Assembly (NCBI GenBank): GCA_030544215.1
Contig: JARZZO010000013.1
Span: 28,069,229 to 28,133,228, forward strand
Reading direction: 5' to 3'
Length of the DNA: 64,000 nucleotides
Source: Zantedeschia hybrid cultivar
Taxonomy: Eukaryota > Streptophyta > Magnoliopsida > Alismatales > Araceae
How positions within the stretch are numbered: the first letter of the stretch is position 1; the number at the start of each line of letters is the position of its first letter. The notes under the pieces are model-generated. The model was not told where the DNA came from. It searched no databases and was given only the letters and a program-made list of their open reading frames with translations. Position numbers and translations under genes: made by a program. Shown piece by piece: positions 24,480-37,629 of this stretch.

Positions 24480-24945
24480 ACAAAAAGGGGGAGTGACTGT
24501 AGGTTTGCATTTGGTTTTGCATTAGATTTACTTAAGTAGGTTGTGGTTAAGTTTGCTTCTCTTAGACTTAATTAGTAGGGATTGCATGGTTCTTGCATGC
24601 ATTGCATGGTTCTTGCATGCATTGCATGGTTTTGCATGCATTATCTTGTGCTTGTATGTTTGTGCTTATTTAAAAACTCAGGCATATTATCATGATGGAG
24701 AGATCATCTTGAGATCTCAATTTTGATTTAGTTTTGAATAATTTATTTGAATAACATGTGGTAAGAATGGTTATCCCTTGTTATTGGAAGTAGATGTGAA
24801 TGTTTGCAATTGATTTCATGGAATGGATGAATGCACATATAATTTTCTCAATGGTTTTATATATTGGGCACAATTACAATTGTTGTATATATATTTTTTT
24901 GCATTAATTCCTATAGATTTTGTCATCATCAAAAAGGTGGGAGAT
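24480..24945 (+). other. Two polypurine-tract-like sites and a RY-repeat stretch
   Basis: AAAAAGGGGGAG (about 24482-24493) and AAAAAGGTGGGAG (about 24931-24943) both follow GATGATGAC- or CATCATC-type sequence, the usual arrangement before a copia 3' LTR. The second leads into TTGTTGTC, a likely LTR start. Confidence 0.5.
24582..24641. repeat. Three tandem copies of a 20-bp GCATGGTTCTTGCATGCATT unit
   Basis: The unit repeats three times, with one base deleted in the last. Each contains CATGCA, the core of plant RY elements. Confidence 0.85.
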
Positions 24946-25149
24946 TGTTGTCTTCTCTAGTGATTTTTGATGAGTACAAAACATCTTTTTAGTGTGCCCA
25001 ACATGTGTGCTAATGTCCAAGAGAAGAGAGTTCATTAGGTACATTTGGTTGCATGTGGGAAGCCCATCAAGTTCAAGGTAGCCAAATCATTTTAATTGTT
25101 GATGTGTAGGGCTTGCATGATAAAAAACTCAAGGTTCTAGTGTAGCTAT
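24945..25149 (+). repeat. LTR fragment after polypurine tract
   Basis: Begins TGTTGTCTTCTCTAGTG and is cut at 25149 by the next LTR. It is not similar to the LTR start at 17670. Confidence 0.45.
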
Positions 25150-26585
25150 TGTTAGCAATCGCCGGAATGCAGCGGAAAAATAAAACGATTCCATGTATCG
25201 AGTTGCTGGGATCGTAAAATGGACAATTAAAAGGTAAAGGGAAGAACTGTTCTTCACCTTTGCAGGGTTTCGAATCTTTCGTGGATTCAACAGTTTCGAT
25301 AATCGCGCACGCGCACGATCTCCAGAGGTATCCACACCAGCTCCCGACGCAGACGCGATTTTCTCCTCGAGCCAATCTCAAATCCACCATGCAGTTGAGA
25401 AGAGAGAGGGATCTTCTTCAAGGGAGAGAGGGAGAGAGAGAGAGAGGAGAGAGAAACTCAAAGGGTGTTGAATACATATGCCTCCACCACCCACCCCTTG
25501 GCCTCCTTTTATAAGAAATATAGATAAGCACAAGGTTTAATTCTCATGATTATCCAAGAGCTTGGCCTTGGATAATTCTCCATTTAAATATTCATGTTTA
25601 TTTCACAAAAAACTCAGATAACTATAATATTTAACATCTCTCTCTGTCTTACGAGAACTCTTATGTGTGTTAACCCTCAAGCCCATATATCAGTCTGGTT
25701 TCAGGCCCACTAAACTTAGAACTAATTCTAAAGTTTAGTATTTATTAATTATTATTTAAACATCATATGTTAAATAATTAATTCAATAAATAAGTGGTTT
25801 ATCATCTGATGATTAATATACTTGACATTCTGACCATGAACGGCACCAAACACTACCTCATGATCCCAGAAGATATAAGGGATATTGTTCCCTTTAATTG
25901 AACATTTCCGTCTGCAGATACCGCACAAATAAAATCCTTCACTCATCCAATGTCCCAATAACGTAAGGGTATAGTTTCATAGTCAAACCCTTTATCGCAT
26001 TATTTAGATGGATTTCAGTGCTCAGTTAACTTCCAGAAAGACATCTCTTTCAGTTGATCCTAGCCAAGGATTTCTGTGTACACATCCATAGGACATTCTC
26101 TCTCCAGTCGTATACCAAGAGTGAGTGATCCCCTGTTGTTTACTCAATTACCTTCGCAACCTTTCCACTGTGTCTGAGAAACTGACTATCGTGGACTTAA
26201 TGGTTAAAGTCCATAAGCCAGGTAATCAAGTCACAATGGTCTACAAGCAAGGTATCATTGGTGACTCAGGTCAAAGGACCAACTGCACTACTGCAATGAT
26301 TGAATTATTTGATTGACTATCAGGTATAATGACCATTCAGGAATTCTTATTCGGAACTGTTCAGTGAACTCATTCTCTAATGAGCACCCACAAGTTTGTC
26401 TTAGTGTAACCACACGAGTGAATGTGAGATCATTCACCCTCATCGCATGAGTAGAAATAACCTGTGTCGATTTTATTGGATATTTAATGTCTAATTTAAA
26501 TATCCTATGATCGAGTACTGTTTAAGACAAGTGACTAAGAATATTGATCTCATATCATGATCTCATCATGATTCAATATCCTATG
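25150..26585 (-). repeat. LTR of a LARD/copia family relative (copy C), truncated
   Basis: Begins TGTTAGCAATCGCCGG and follows the same order of landmarks as the LARD LTR at 28003: GCAGCGGAAA, CTCCAGAGGTATCCACAC, AACCTG...GGATATTTAATGTC, ATGATCTCATCATGAT. Identity is clearly lower than between the two LARD E LTRs, so it is a diverged subfamily. It stops exactly where the Tekay-type LTR A begins. A short GA-rich microsatellite lies at 25420-25456. Confidence 0.65.
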
Positions 26586-28002
26586 TGTAACGACCCGCCA
26601 CCCTATAATCGGAGATCCGATTACTAAATGGGTACCGAATCAGTAAAATTTAGAACCAAACCAGGATCTCGATAAGTCTGGGAAATAAATGATAAACTAA
26701 GCTAAACATTCCACATCACATCGAATTGTAAAGAAAGTGCAGGAATTAAAAATTATTATAATTTGACTCGACTCAGCAAATAATTACATAATCCAACTGA
26801 AAAGAAGTAAATAAGCGTATAGGCCTGGAAAGAAAATAACAACTACATCAGGGCATACCTCGGAACAATGGCTGCTAGCACGCAACTCGAGACAGAATCC
26901 TTTACGCTACGCCTGCTTGGAACCCTCACCTGAAAATCGTAGGGGTGAGTCTCATCGAAATGGACTCAGTAGGAATCCTCCGATTCCTACCACACACTCA
27001 CGCACCCATAAGTGCAACAACTCAAATATAGGCAATTAAATAAGTAAAGCAGTAAACACAACTCCCAAAGATTCTTAAATTCTAATATAAAACACATGCA
27101 TTCATAAATGCAACATGCACAACTCTGAAACCACTCTACTACGAAGTCTACAACCAGCGTCTCGGCTAAACACACAAACCATGCAGTCGAATCCTGAAAA
27201 CACCGACCCACTGGGACCAAACAACAACCCCTCGGATAGCGCGCTGGCTACTCCGACCTGTCTAGCTCTAGGTAGTTCTGCTTCCCCCAACACGAGTGAC
27301 ACTCCAAATGTACCACTCCCACACTGGTAATAGCTATACCCCGGGGTACACCAGGTGACCCTCTCTCTAAGCGCTAATAACTGTCACTCTAGGTCCATGA
27401 TCGTGCAAAACACAACACAGTACGATCCGATCACATAGAAGTCCTCGTCCTCGAAGTACGTTTTCAAGCATGCATTTAGCCAAACTATCTAACAATGTAA
27501 ACACATGTTAATTTCATGAATTAATGAGGTTATGTTTTGAATTGCGTTGCCCGTGGCCGACGTCATTCAAGACCCCTAAACTGGTTCACACGGAAACTGG
27601 CCTCGGAAGATGGCCTAAATCGCGTCGTCCCTAGTAGCCGCCATTTAAAATGGCGTCGCTGTCCCCATACGCTATTCAATATAGAGACAGAATCCCCTGA
27701 TCTGGGCTCAATCGCGTCTCGGGTGGAAGCCGCCATTTAAAATGGCGTCGCTGTCCCCAGACGTCATTTAGCACTCACAGACAGGTTCCCCTCAGCCTCC
27801 CCCGAGTCAAAAAAAATGGGATTTCTATCTCCCCCAAATTGTACAAAAATATCAAAAATTGAGAAAGTAGGGGAGAAACCTAATTATTTCATAAGGAATA
27901 CCTTAAAGCATGCTTTCTACCCCAGAAGCATCCACACATATTGCATGCTTCAAAGCGGGAAAATCAGAGTTTTAAACAAAACACCACGAGGATCGTCACC
28001 CT
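26586..28002 (-). repeat. Tekay-type LTR A, first part
   Basis: Begins TGTAACGACCCGCCACC and aligns with LTR B from 37630 (TGTAATGACCCACCACC), with many substitutions. It is interrupted at 28003 by the LARD. The pre-insertion sequence GATCGTCACCCT-ACCGGTTACT is preserved intact in LTR B at about 58760. It contains five GCGTC-N10-GACGC-type sites. Confidence 0.8.
27544..27764. promoter_or_regulatory. GCGTC-N10-GACGC sites in LTR A (5 sites)
   Basis: Cores (left pentamer to right pentamer, 20 bp) lie at 27544-27563, 27622-27641, 27653-27672, 27714-27733 and 27745-27764. The second/third and fourth/fifth form doublets 31 bp apart, joined by CATTTAAAATG. Several right halves are degraded (GCCGC, TACGC), but the 10-base spacing is kept. 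Confidence 0.75.
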
Positions 28003-29588
28003 TGTTGGGATCCTAGCGGGACACGAAGAACGCAGCGGAAACGAAGAACAAAATAAATCCCGCCCGATACCCGCTGATCCGATTCGGAACGAAAAACACA
28101 AACCGAAAAATCCGGGTTGGAATCTAATTACCGTGCGCGGATTCGAATCCGCTTCCGTCTCGGTTCCGTCGAGGTGATGCCGCAAGCCGCACAAGCGTCC
28201 GGCCTCCAGCAGTATCCACGCGATCCTCTACGGTGATTCGTCCTCGATCCCTCGTCCGTATCAGCTCGCTCGCTAAAGATCCGTCGCTGCAACGATTGCT
28301 GAAATCCCGCCGACGAGAATTCCCGACTTTCGGGAATCACGTGCGGCGGAGACGGTGACAATCTCGGCGCCTCAAACGGAGCACCCAGAGGAGAGAAAAA
28401 GGAGGGATGACGGCCAGCAAGGGGAAATCCTGGAGCTTGGCCCAGGGTTTCTCAACACCGCGTATATATATATTAAGTCGGCGCGACTTTTCACAAAAGT
28501 CCCCGAGATAATATAAATCCCACTTATGTACCACCGATTGAGAATCTTATTGGGTGTGACCCTCTAGGTCCATTTACCAGTCCGGTTTTTAGCCCATTAA
28601 GTCCAATAACTAGTTATTGACTTATCGTAATTAATTAATATCTAGATATTAACTAATTACTTAACCGAATTATCATCGCATGTAAATTCGGTCGGATTTC
28701 CGATCAAGTTAGGTGCCAAGCAACACCGCATGATCCCGGAAGGTAATTGGGTTCAGCAACCCACTCATGGAACCTGTCCGTCCACAGTTACCACGTGGCT
28801 ATAATCTTTCGTTCGCACAATGCTCTCGAGTTAACCTAGGGTATGGTCAACTGTCAAACCCTAGATGGTCAACTAACTTGAATCAGACTCCGCTTTACAA
28901 TATCCGAAAACCTATTTTCTGATATTGTTTCTGCTCTGGCCAGAGACTCCTGCGGATCTATTCTAGAGCATTCTCTCTCCAGTTACCTGAGAGCGAATGA
29001 TCCTTTATTGAACACGCATTCACCTTCGAAGGTCTTCCACTGGACCCGATCATTGACTATTAGAGATCCCGTGGATAGGGATTCATAGGTCAAGGTCAAA
29101 GTCCAGAAGTCCACTGACAAGGTGTCCTTGGTGTCTCAAGTCCAAAGATCAACCACGCCACTGTGACGATGAATCAAGCCGATTGACAGTCAGGTAAATT
29201 ACCATTCGGCGATTCATGTCGGATCAGTTCAGTGAATTCATTCCCCAATGAGCACTTACAGGTTGACCATTGTGTCTCCACAAGAGTAACTAACGAGATC
29301 AGTCACCCTCATCATATGAGCTGGAATAACCTGTACTAGTCTAACCGGATATTTGATGTCCTTCTCAAACATCCTACGACTAGGAACAATTAAGAATATG
29401 TGTTTATAAGTCATCAGTTTCATTATTATGATCTCATCATAATCTGATGACTATTGCACATATTCATAGACTTCATTATGCGCAATTATAAATATGTCCA
29501 TCTACATAATGAATTTAATGCCATTAATTAGTGAACCAGATTGAAATAGGTGCCTTATGATTGGCTTAGAGGACACCAATATCCATCA
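28003..29588 (-). repeat. LARD E, 3' LTR (left)
   Basis: Runs from TGTTGGGATCC to ATATCCATCA. Compared with the right LTR there are about seven differences in the first 113 bases, so insertion was much older than that of the Tat element. A TATATATATA run lies at 28464-28473. Confidence 0.9.
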
Positions 29589-32500
29589 ATCTCCCACTCG
29601 GACTCAAGCCAATCACCTTCGCATTTGATCTCCATCAAATCTAGGTGATGCTCACAAAAAGTCTGTGACTAAGACTTGGTCAGGGATCTGCTAAATTATC
29701 CACAGATGGAATATTTTCCATTACGTTATTTCCTCTTAATCCTTTGTCTCTGAACCTGTGAAAGAGCCTCAGAATGTTCTGCAACTTCTGAAGAGACCAT
29801 GGCTCGATCACACAATTCGTTGCTCCCACTGTTGTCCTACAACAACAGGATGGTATCAGAGACCTTTTAGAACTACAACTAATTCAGAGATGAACTTTTT
29901 CACCCATACTGTTCTAATAACAGTATCACTTATTTATGTCATCACCTTAATATCGAGTTCTGGATTTGAGCCATTCCAATCCATTCCTTTCTACTAGAAG
30001 GTTGAATCCATTATTTGACTTGAAATTTGAGTCAGTGTGACCTCATAGTTTCAAATCATCCTCTCCATATAGGTGAATGCATCCTTAGCACTTCTCAAGC
30101 GCTTAATGGTGCATTTCACTCCTGTATCCTTAAAGGAATCTTTTCTTTAAAGGAATAAATTCCAAATCTTAACAATTGAGACTTGTTATGAAATTTATGC
30201 CAAACATCTTGACGTACAGGTCAATATAATATCCCCACCGATCTATCTTAATAGATTCGTATTTCTAATACGTGAGATATTATAACTAAATCCATTATGG
30301 AGGAAACCATAGTTAACAATGCTTTCACTAATAGTAACATCCTGAAATCATTCTTAATGATTTTGATGTTATTATCATAGAGCATTACTAAAGCGACCGT
30401 ACTCCCACTATCCTCTTTGAACACACACAGTCCGTGATCATTCTTAATGATCATGTAATATCTGACAATTAAGTCAAAAACCTTTTATTACAACTTTGGA
30501 AAGTTTTAGTTTGATTCCAAATAATCTTTTGAAATCATAAGTTGCTTTCTGGACATTTTAAAAGTTTTAAAGGTGTATCATATACATCTTTACCTCAATC
30601 ACACTGAGTAGACGCTTTTAATATCCAATTGTCATCATCTCATGATTGGCATTATAGATAAGTAGAATTCTAATAAACTTATCAATCTCAAAGTTGTAAT
30701 GACAGAGAGCATCATTATCATAGATTTTAGATCATAATCTATTTTGAGCTCCTCTCATCTTGCTAAATCAGATATGTCAAACATATCCTTTTAGTCACTG
30801 AGAGAATCTCAAAAATCTATGAAGCTCTCTGATGTGTGTCATGAGTGGTTCCAAACAACTAAAGATTATCTAATAATCTTATGTTAACTTGTGAATTTAG
30901 AACATCTTCTAGTTTCATCAACTCCCACTGTCTTCCTTAAGGACATATTCCTCTTCACGGAAGACAGCTTTCAGGATGACAATCAATTCATTATCGTCTG
31001 GCCAATAACTGTAATGTCCAAACTCTTTAGACATTCACAAATTCAGATCACGATAGTACCTGACTTTTAAATCAGGTTTGTTCATAATTCACATCTCATA
31101 TGAATTATTTGGTTTCCATATCTTATATGGACACACACTGACTTATTTGGAACTATCTGTAAAGTATGGACATCTAATGTTCATACTCATGTTCAAGAGG
31201 ATAAGAATTAGGCAAATCTTGTTATGCATTGCACCGTATCTTAATAAGGTGCAATTCCTCATTCTATCATATTGCTATGATGCACAATGAGGATTAATCG
31301 AGTAAGGATACAATTATCCTCTTAATGATTTATGTGAATCATATACTAAAGTATCAGTTTCTTTGATCAAATCAAAAATTCTAATACTTCATATTGATCT
31401 TATACCTTAATCTCTCAGATGCATTCGACTTGTACTACATTAAGTACATACAGCCGAATCATTCCAAGAGTAAACTATAAGGTAAGTCAATAGTAATGAT
31501 TATCTTTAGCCTTTGAGCTGTTTACATCAACATGCATCAGCATCAATAATTTCTCATTGTACAACCCTATATACAATACCATAGATAATCAGGATTCACA
31601 CAGTTCATTTCTATAGGAGACTTGTGAACATTCATCACATGAAATGTCACTTCAAGAATCTATAGTGCATTGACTGATTCGAACAACTATTATTCTTTTC
31701 AATCAATGTTATTCTTGATTTCTTATACAACTAAATAACAATTATTTAGTTTCATATTGGACTCCTATAGATATACAAAGATTTACTGTCTAACAGTAAT
31801 CTATGAATATCATGAACAGTTGGGTCTAACTCAACACTTACATCTTCTCGATTTCCTTTTACTTGTCTAAGTCTGCACACTATCGCAGCTCTGAGAATCA
31901 TTTCCAATATCTCATATTGGATACGCTAATTCTCCAATAGACATGCAAAAGTTGATAACAAGAATATATGAGACTTCTTTCAAGTTTCATATTCATTTTG
32001 CCTTTACCAGTATCCTTATATTGGTTGCAATGGGAGAACTGCTACTTCTCTATCTCAGCTGACTTTTCTTTATCCTTTTTAGGTGTGGATTCGATCGTTT
32101 AAAATCTTACCACTTACCTTTCTCAAAGGCACATCATAAATATCTCTTCATTTTGGTCTATCTAAATAAGAGATTTCATGACAATCATTGCCTTTCAATA
32201 AGGCATACCATAAGTACCTCTTCACCTTGGTCTATCCAAGTAAGAGGATTCATGATGTCTGATTAGGATAGTGACTTTCACTTGGCCCTGAAGACATTCT
32301 TCAGAGTTTTCTAGTCAGTCTGAGTATGAGAAGTATTGGCATCCAACATGCCAACATCTCGAATAGACGACATATTAGCGAATCGAAGGAAATAACGTGA
32401 TTTAAGCATATAGTTCTTATAATTCAATTATGGTCTTTTATCTTGAATTATTTCCCACTATTTTTCGACGAACTATATAACCTTCAGGTATACAGAACGG

Positions 32501-35500
32501 AAGACTCTGACGGTCTTCTAGTGAGGATCAGAATCTCCAAGAGTCACAGTATGACCTTGGGTAAACAAATAGTATCATACTATTATCTTAAAGCAACCAT
32601 CTCATGGTAATTGCAACTCCTTGCAATATCCGATCTTATTTCGACTCCTAGGTCTTTAATGGTCCCGGGTAAACACAGTAGACCATTATACCTGGTCTAA
32701 ACTTTACCATCAATACATGATAGAGTAGAGTAAGAATGCAGCTCCCAGGTAAACGCAAGGATAGCTACACCGTTCCTCTATTCCAATCTCAAGGCATCAT
32801 AATGCCATAGTTAATAGTCCTTTTATCAGATGGTGGCAAATCTCGGGTAAACACGTAGAAATTGTTATCACTAAATCAAGTTCTAAGATCTATATTGATA
32901 GAGAGCCACGCGGTACATTCTCAATGACTCGCGCTCCGGCTTAGACTTTATGTTGAAGGTTTTGTTTACATTAAGTTTGTCTCATCCTAGGTTATAGTTT
33001 ATAAATATATCGAATATATATATTTAACTATACCTAGATATTAGCAATCGATTCATAATCAATAACTAAAAAGCATGCATCAACCATACATGTTCATTAT
33101 GTGGTCATGGACAACACGGTGATTAACTGGAGCCAAACAATTAATCACCAAAACTATATAACATTTATATAATCTAAACATGCAAACACACAGCCATTGG
33201 TGATCTCATCTCTTGTCGCCTTCCTGGTTGCATTTGTGGATCATCCTCGCCTCTCCTCGGTCGGCACGATCAATTACAAATACAAAATAGAATTTGAAAC
33301 ATTTTTAAATACAAATTAATTGTAAAAGAAAGCCTTATGGTCGAGTACAATGATAGAGGGAGATAGAATTACAATGGAATGATAAAGGGAGGGAGACACG
33401 CAGGCCTCATTAATTAACACTTACTTAATGTACATCACATCCCATAACAATCCACAAAATCACACACCATCACATGATATGAAATTTAACTAAGTGCATG
33501 TCTATGACCACCACAAATTTTAACCATCCACACATGATAAAGCGCATCACATGAAGGCTAAAATTTTGAAATTATAATAATTTTGGCTTTCTTAAAACCT
33601 GGGTACCAATCAAAATTGGAGAATTTGAATTTTCGAAAACTTTATTTTCTAACATACAATAAATCTAATTTAAAACATTAAACACATCAACATGTGCACA
33701 CAAAGCTAAAATTAAAATTCTAAAATATTCCATACAATATTTAGAACAATTTAAATTAATTAATCTAACACTTAGATTAATATTAAATCACATTAATAAC
33801 AATTATTAATGCGAAACAATCTAACATTTAGATAGAATTAAAAATTCCTAAATAACACTTATAAAAGAATTTATAATTCCAATTATTAAACCTTTAACAA
33901 CTCCTTGTTAAAACCCCTTAATTAAATCATATTTCTCAATAACAGTTATTAAGAAATAATAATTAGAACATTTCTAATTAAAATAGTCTATCAATTAGAC
34001 TTAAATAGTCTCTTAATAACATTTATTAAAAGATTATATTATTAAGTAGATTAGATCTTCAAATTTTAATTAAGGGATCCTTAAGAATATTAATTAGCTT
34101 AATAACTATTAGTAAGCTATAATTAATCCTCAATAACTTTTATTAAGGTTAATTCTCAAGAAACAATTAACTCTTTAATAACTATTATTAAAAGTTCATA
34201 AAACACTTAATAACTTTTATTAAGTGTCCTTTAATCAAATACTTAATTTCATAACAACAATTACTAAGAAATTAAAACAATCTAATCACATGACCAAGAT
34301 TAATTAACAACACTTGATAATTAAAGTTCCAGTCACTACTTAATAATTAAATAACAATTGTTGTTAATATAAGTTTAAGATCAAATTTTAAATATGAATT
34401 AACAGCACTTGTTGATTAAGATTAATAATATTATCTTAATAATTAATAAAAACAATTGTTAATAATTAAGTAAGATCTCATTATTATGTAAATAACAACA
34501 TTTGTTAATTATAGATTAAGATCACATCTTAATCCCCTTTATTTGAGATCAAATCTCAAATTATAAACCCCTTTATTAAGATCATATCTTAATAATTTAG
34601 TAATAACATTAGTTAGTTAATAAATTAAGATCATATCTTAATAAATTAACCTTTTATTAAGATCAAATCTTAATGAACCCTTTTAACTGAAAAATAAGAA
34701 ATTCAATTTTAAAACTAATTTAAACAAAAAGTAATTATATTTTTTAGTTTAAAAGGGGTGGGGTTTTAGAATTTATTAAGAGGGTTAAGGTTTAATGGGC
34801 CCGGAATAAGGGGGGTTGAAAGGGGAAGGGCCCAAAAGGGTTATTGGCTCGGACCAGGCCCCTTTGGGCCGGCCCAGGCGCCCGGCCGAGCCAGGCCTGC
34901 CCTAGCTGGGTCGGGCCTGGCTCGGGTCCGGCCTGGACCGCCCGGGTGGGCCGGCCCGAGCCAGAACCCATACGGGTTCTGCGGCTAGGGCAAAGCCCCA
35001 GCCGCCGCCGCCGCCTGGCCCCCTTCTTCTTGCTCGACGCCGGTAAGGGGGAACCAAGGCGGCGCCACCCAGCCACCTTGCTGCCCCTGACGGGGCCGGC
35101 GACATCTGCCGGCGCTGCCAGCGCCGGTGAAGCTCCGGCTGCCCCCCCCTTTTTCCCCTTTTTCCTCTTAGGAACCCGACGGTTCATACACAGAAACCCT
35201 AAAGATGAGGGCAATGGCGGCAGGGGAGGGTCTAACGCCAGTGGCCGGCGACCGGCTCCAGGGCATCGGCCGGTCCCACCAGCGACATTGCCGATGCCTC
35301 CGCCGCCGGCAGGAGCTCGCCGGAAATCCCCAAACGAGGTGGCCGAACCCCTAATAATCTGGTTATTATTCTTGTCTTTCAAAACAAAAAAGAAGAAGAT
35401 TACCCCCATATCCGGCCAGCTGCAGACGGTTCTAAGCAGTGATCTTGATGCCCAGGATAATCTCCAGATCATCTAAGATCCCGATCCTTCATCCCAACAC

Positions 35501-35699
35501 TTGGGAGGCCCGAACAAAGCCGCAATAAACCTCTGTTCTTCATCGCATGAAGAACTCTGAAAAATCCCAAATCAAATCCGAAACATTACAGAAAAATAAT
35601 CTTATTATTTTTGTTCATCTTATGAACACTTTTCTGTCGATATAATCGGATTATAAGCATGGAATAATAACTTAGTCGTTCCGGAGCGGATCAGAGCAG
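29589..35699 (-). other. LARD E internal region, non-coding
   Basis: 29589-32950 is an AT-rich segment with many short phrases in copia-like order but no open frame. At 32560-32880 there are four copies of GGGTAAACAM. 33420-34740 is very AT-rich with TTAATAAC/TTATTAAG repeats. 34800-35340 is GC-rich and gives long but overlapping frames on both strands, typical of composition rather than genes. The minus-strand start of the interior (35000-35700) corresponds to 524-1270 in copy D. Confidence 0.6.
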
Positions 35700-35717
35700 A
35701 ACCTGGCTCTGATACCA
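35700..35717 (-). other. LARD E primer binding site
   Basis: On the minus strand TGGTATCAGAGCCAGGTT, the standard initiator-methionine tRNA complement, one base from the LTR end. Confidence 0.92.
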
Positions 35718-35718
35718 C

Positions 35719-37307
35719 TGTTGGGATCCGGGCGGGACGCGAAGAACGCAGCGGAAACGACGAACAAAATAAATCCCGCCCGATACCCGCTGATCCGATT
35801 CGGAACAAAAAACGCAAACTGAAAAATCCGGGTTGGAATCTAATTACCGTGCGCGGATTCGAATCCTCTTCCGTCTCGGTTCCGTCGAGGTGATGTCGCA
35901 AGCTGCACAAGCGTCCGGCCTCCAGCGGTATCCACACGATCCTCCGCGGTGGTTCGTCCTCGATCCCTCGTCCGTATCAACTCGCTCGCTGAAGATCCGT
36001 CGCCGCAACGATTGCTGAAATCCCGCCGACGGAAATTCCCGACTTTTGGGAATCACGTGCGGCGGAGACGGTGACAATCTCGGCGCCTCGAACGGAGCGC
36101 CCAGAGGAGAAGAGAAAAAGGAGGGATGACGGCCAGCAAGGGGAAATCCTGGAGCTTGGCCCAGAGTTTCTCAACAGCGCGTATATATATAAATAGTCAG
36201 CACGACTTTTCACAAAAGTCCCCAAGATAATATAAATCCCACTTATGTACCACCGACTGAGAATCTTATTGTGTGTGAACCTCTAGGCCCATTTACGAGT
36301 CCGGTTTTCAGCCCGTTAAGTCCAATAACTAGTTATTGACATATCGTAATTAATTAATATCTATATATTAACTAATTACTTAACCGAATTCTCATCGCAC
36401 GTAAATTCAGTCGGACTTCCGATCAAGTTGGGTGCCAAGTAACACCGCATGATCCCGGAAGGTAATGGGGTTCAACAACCCACTCATAGAACCTGTCCGT
36501 CCACAGTTACCACGTGGCTATAATCCTTCGTTCGCACAATGCTCTCGAGTTAACCTAGGGTATGGTCAACTGTCAAACCCTAGATGGTCAACTAACTTGA
36601 ATCAGACTCCGCTTTACAATATCCGAAAACCTATTTTCTGATATTATTTCTGCTCTGGCCAGATACTCCTGCGGATCTATTCTAGAGCATTCTCTCTCCA
36701 GTTACCTGAGAGCGAACGATCCTTTATTGAACACGCAATCACCTTTGAAGGTCTTCCGCTGGACCCGATCCTTGATTATTATAGATCCCGTGGATAGGGA
36801 TTCGTAAGTCAAGGTCAAAGTCCAGAAGTCCACCGACAAGGTGTCTTTGGTGTCTCAAGTCCAAGGATCAACTACGCCACTGTGACGATGAATCAAGCCG
36901 ATTGACAGTCAGGTAAATTACCATTCGGCGATTCATGTCGGATCTGTTCAGTGAACTCATTCCCCAATGAGCACCTACAGGTTTACCATTGTGTCTCCAC
37001 AAGAGTAACTAACAAGATCAGTCACCCTCATCATATGAGCTGGAATAACCTGTACTAGTCTAACCGGATATTTGATGTCCTTCTCAAACATCCTACGACT
37101 AGGAACAATTAAAAATATGTGTTTATAAGTCATCAGTCTCATTATTATGATCTCATCATAATCTGATGACTATTGCACATATTCATAGACTTCATTATGC
37201 GCAATTATAAATATGCTAATCTACATAATGAATTTAATGCCATTAATTAGTGAACCAGATTGAAATAAGTGCCTTATGATTGGCCTATAGGACACCTATA
37301 TCCATCA
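35719..37307 (-). repeat. LARD E, 5' LTR (right)
   Basis: 1,589 bp, from TGTTGGGATCCGGGC to ATATCCATCA, followed by the target duplicate ACCCT. The TATATATATA motif recurs near 36181. Confidence 0.9.
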
Positions 37308-37629
37308 ACCCTACCGGTTACTTGAACTCCTCCAAGCTCCAAGCTACCGAACCGCCATGCCAGAAGCCGCTGCCAGTACCGCCGTGGACATTGTTACTCC
37401 ACTGAGACGTCGGCCGCCGTCCGGAGAGAAATGCGCCGCAGAGGAGATGGTGGTGGTAGTGGTGGAAGTTAGGAAGTTGATGGAGTGGAGGGACAAGAGG
37501 AATGGGGAGAGGAAAGGAAGGAGAAGGGTGAAGGGGGAGCGGATGGGTCGGAGAGAGAGAGGAGAGAGAAGAGAATGAGAGAAATGAGGGAAAGGAGGGA
37601 GGGTTCGCGGGGTCAAACCAAAACTAGCT
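37308..37629 (-). repeat. Tekay-type LTR A, second part
   Basis: Continues LTR A after the LARD (duplicate ACCCT, then ACCGGTTACTTGAACTCCTCC), matching LTR B from about 58770 to 59080. It breaks off at 37629 where LTR B begins, so the rest of LTR A should lie beyond element B outside the window. Confidence 0.75.

Larger units (their letters stand above)
17670..25149 (+). mobile_element. Decayed copia-type (SIRE/Maximus-like) retroelement region
   Basis: Order: 5' LTR (17670 to about 19730), Met-tRNA-like primer site, gag, a large deletion of protease-integrase-RT, an RNase H remnant, a long spacer, two PF20167-like ORFs, and purine-rich tracts followed by LTR-like sequence. A long LTR and extra ORFs after pol fit the SIRE/Maximus lineage. 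The sequence after 24945 does not match the 5' LTR start, so the 3' part may come from a second related element; the region is composite. Confidence 0.6.
28003..37307 (-). mobile_element. Non-autonomous LTR retroelement (LARD-like), copy E, full length
   Basis: The 9,305-bp element has LTRs at both ends, a Met-tRNA primer site next to the right LTR, and a polypurine tract (GAGTGGGAGAT on the minus strand) next to the left LTR. It is flanked by the 5-bp duplication ACCCT (27998-28002 and 37308-37312). It therefore reads right to left. The 6.1-kb interior has no intact gag or pol. It is inserted in Tekay-type LTR A. Confidence 0.92.

Noticed and set aside
34792..35476. Open frames of over 200 codons on both strands
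   Set aside because: They overlap each other in a GC-rich block with low-complexity P/R/G/A translations and no domain; composition explains them.
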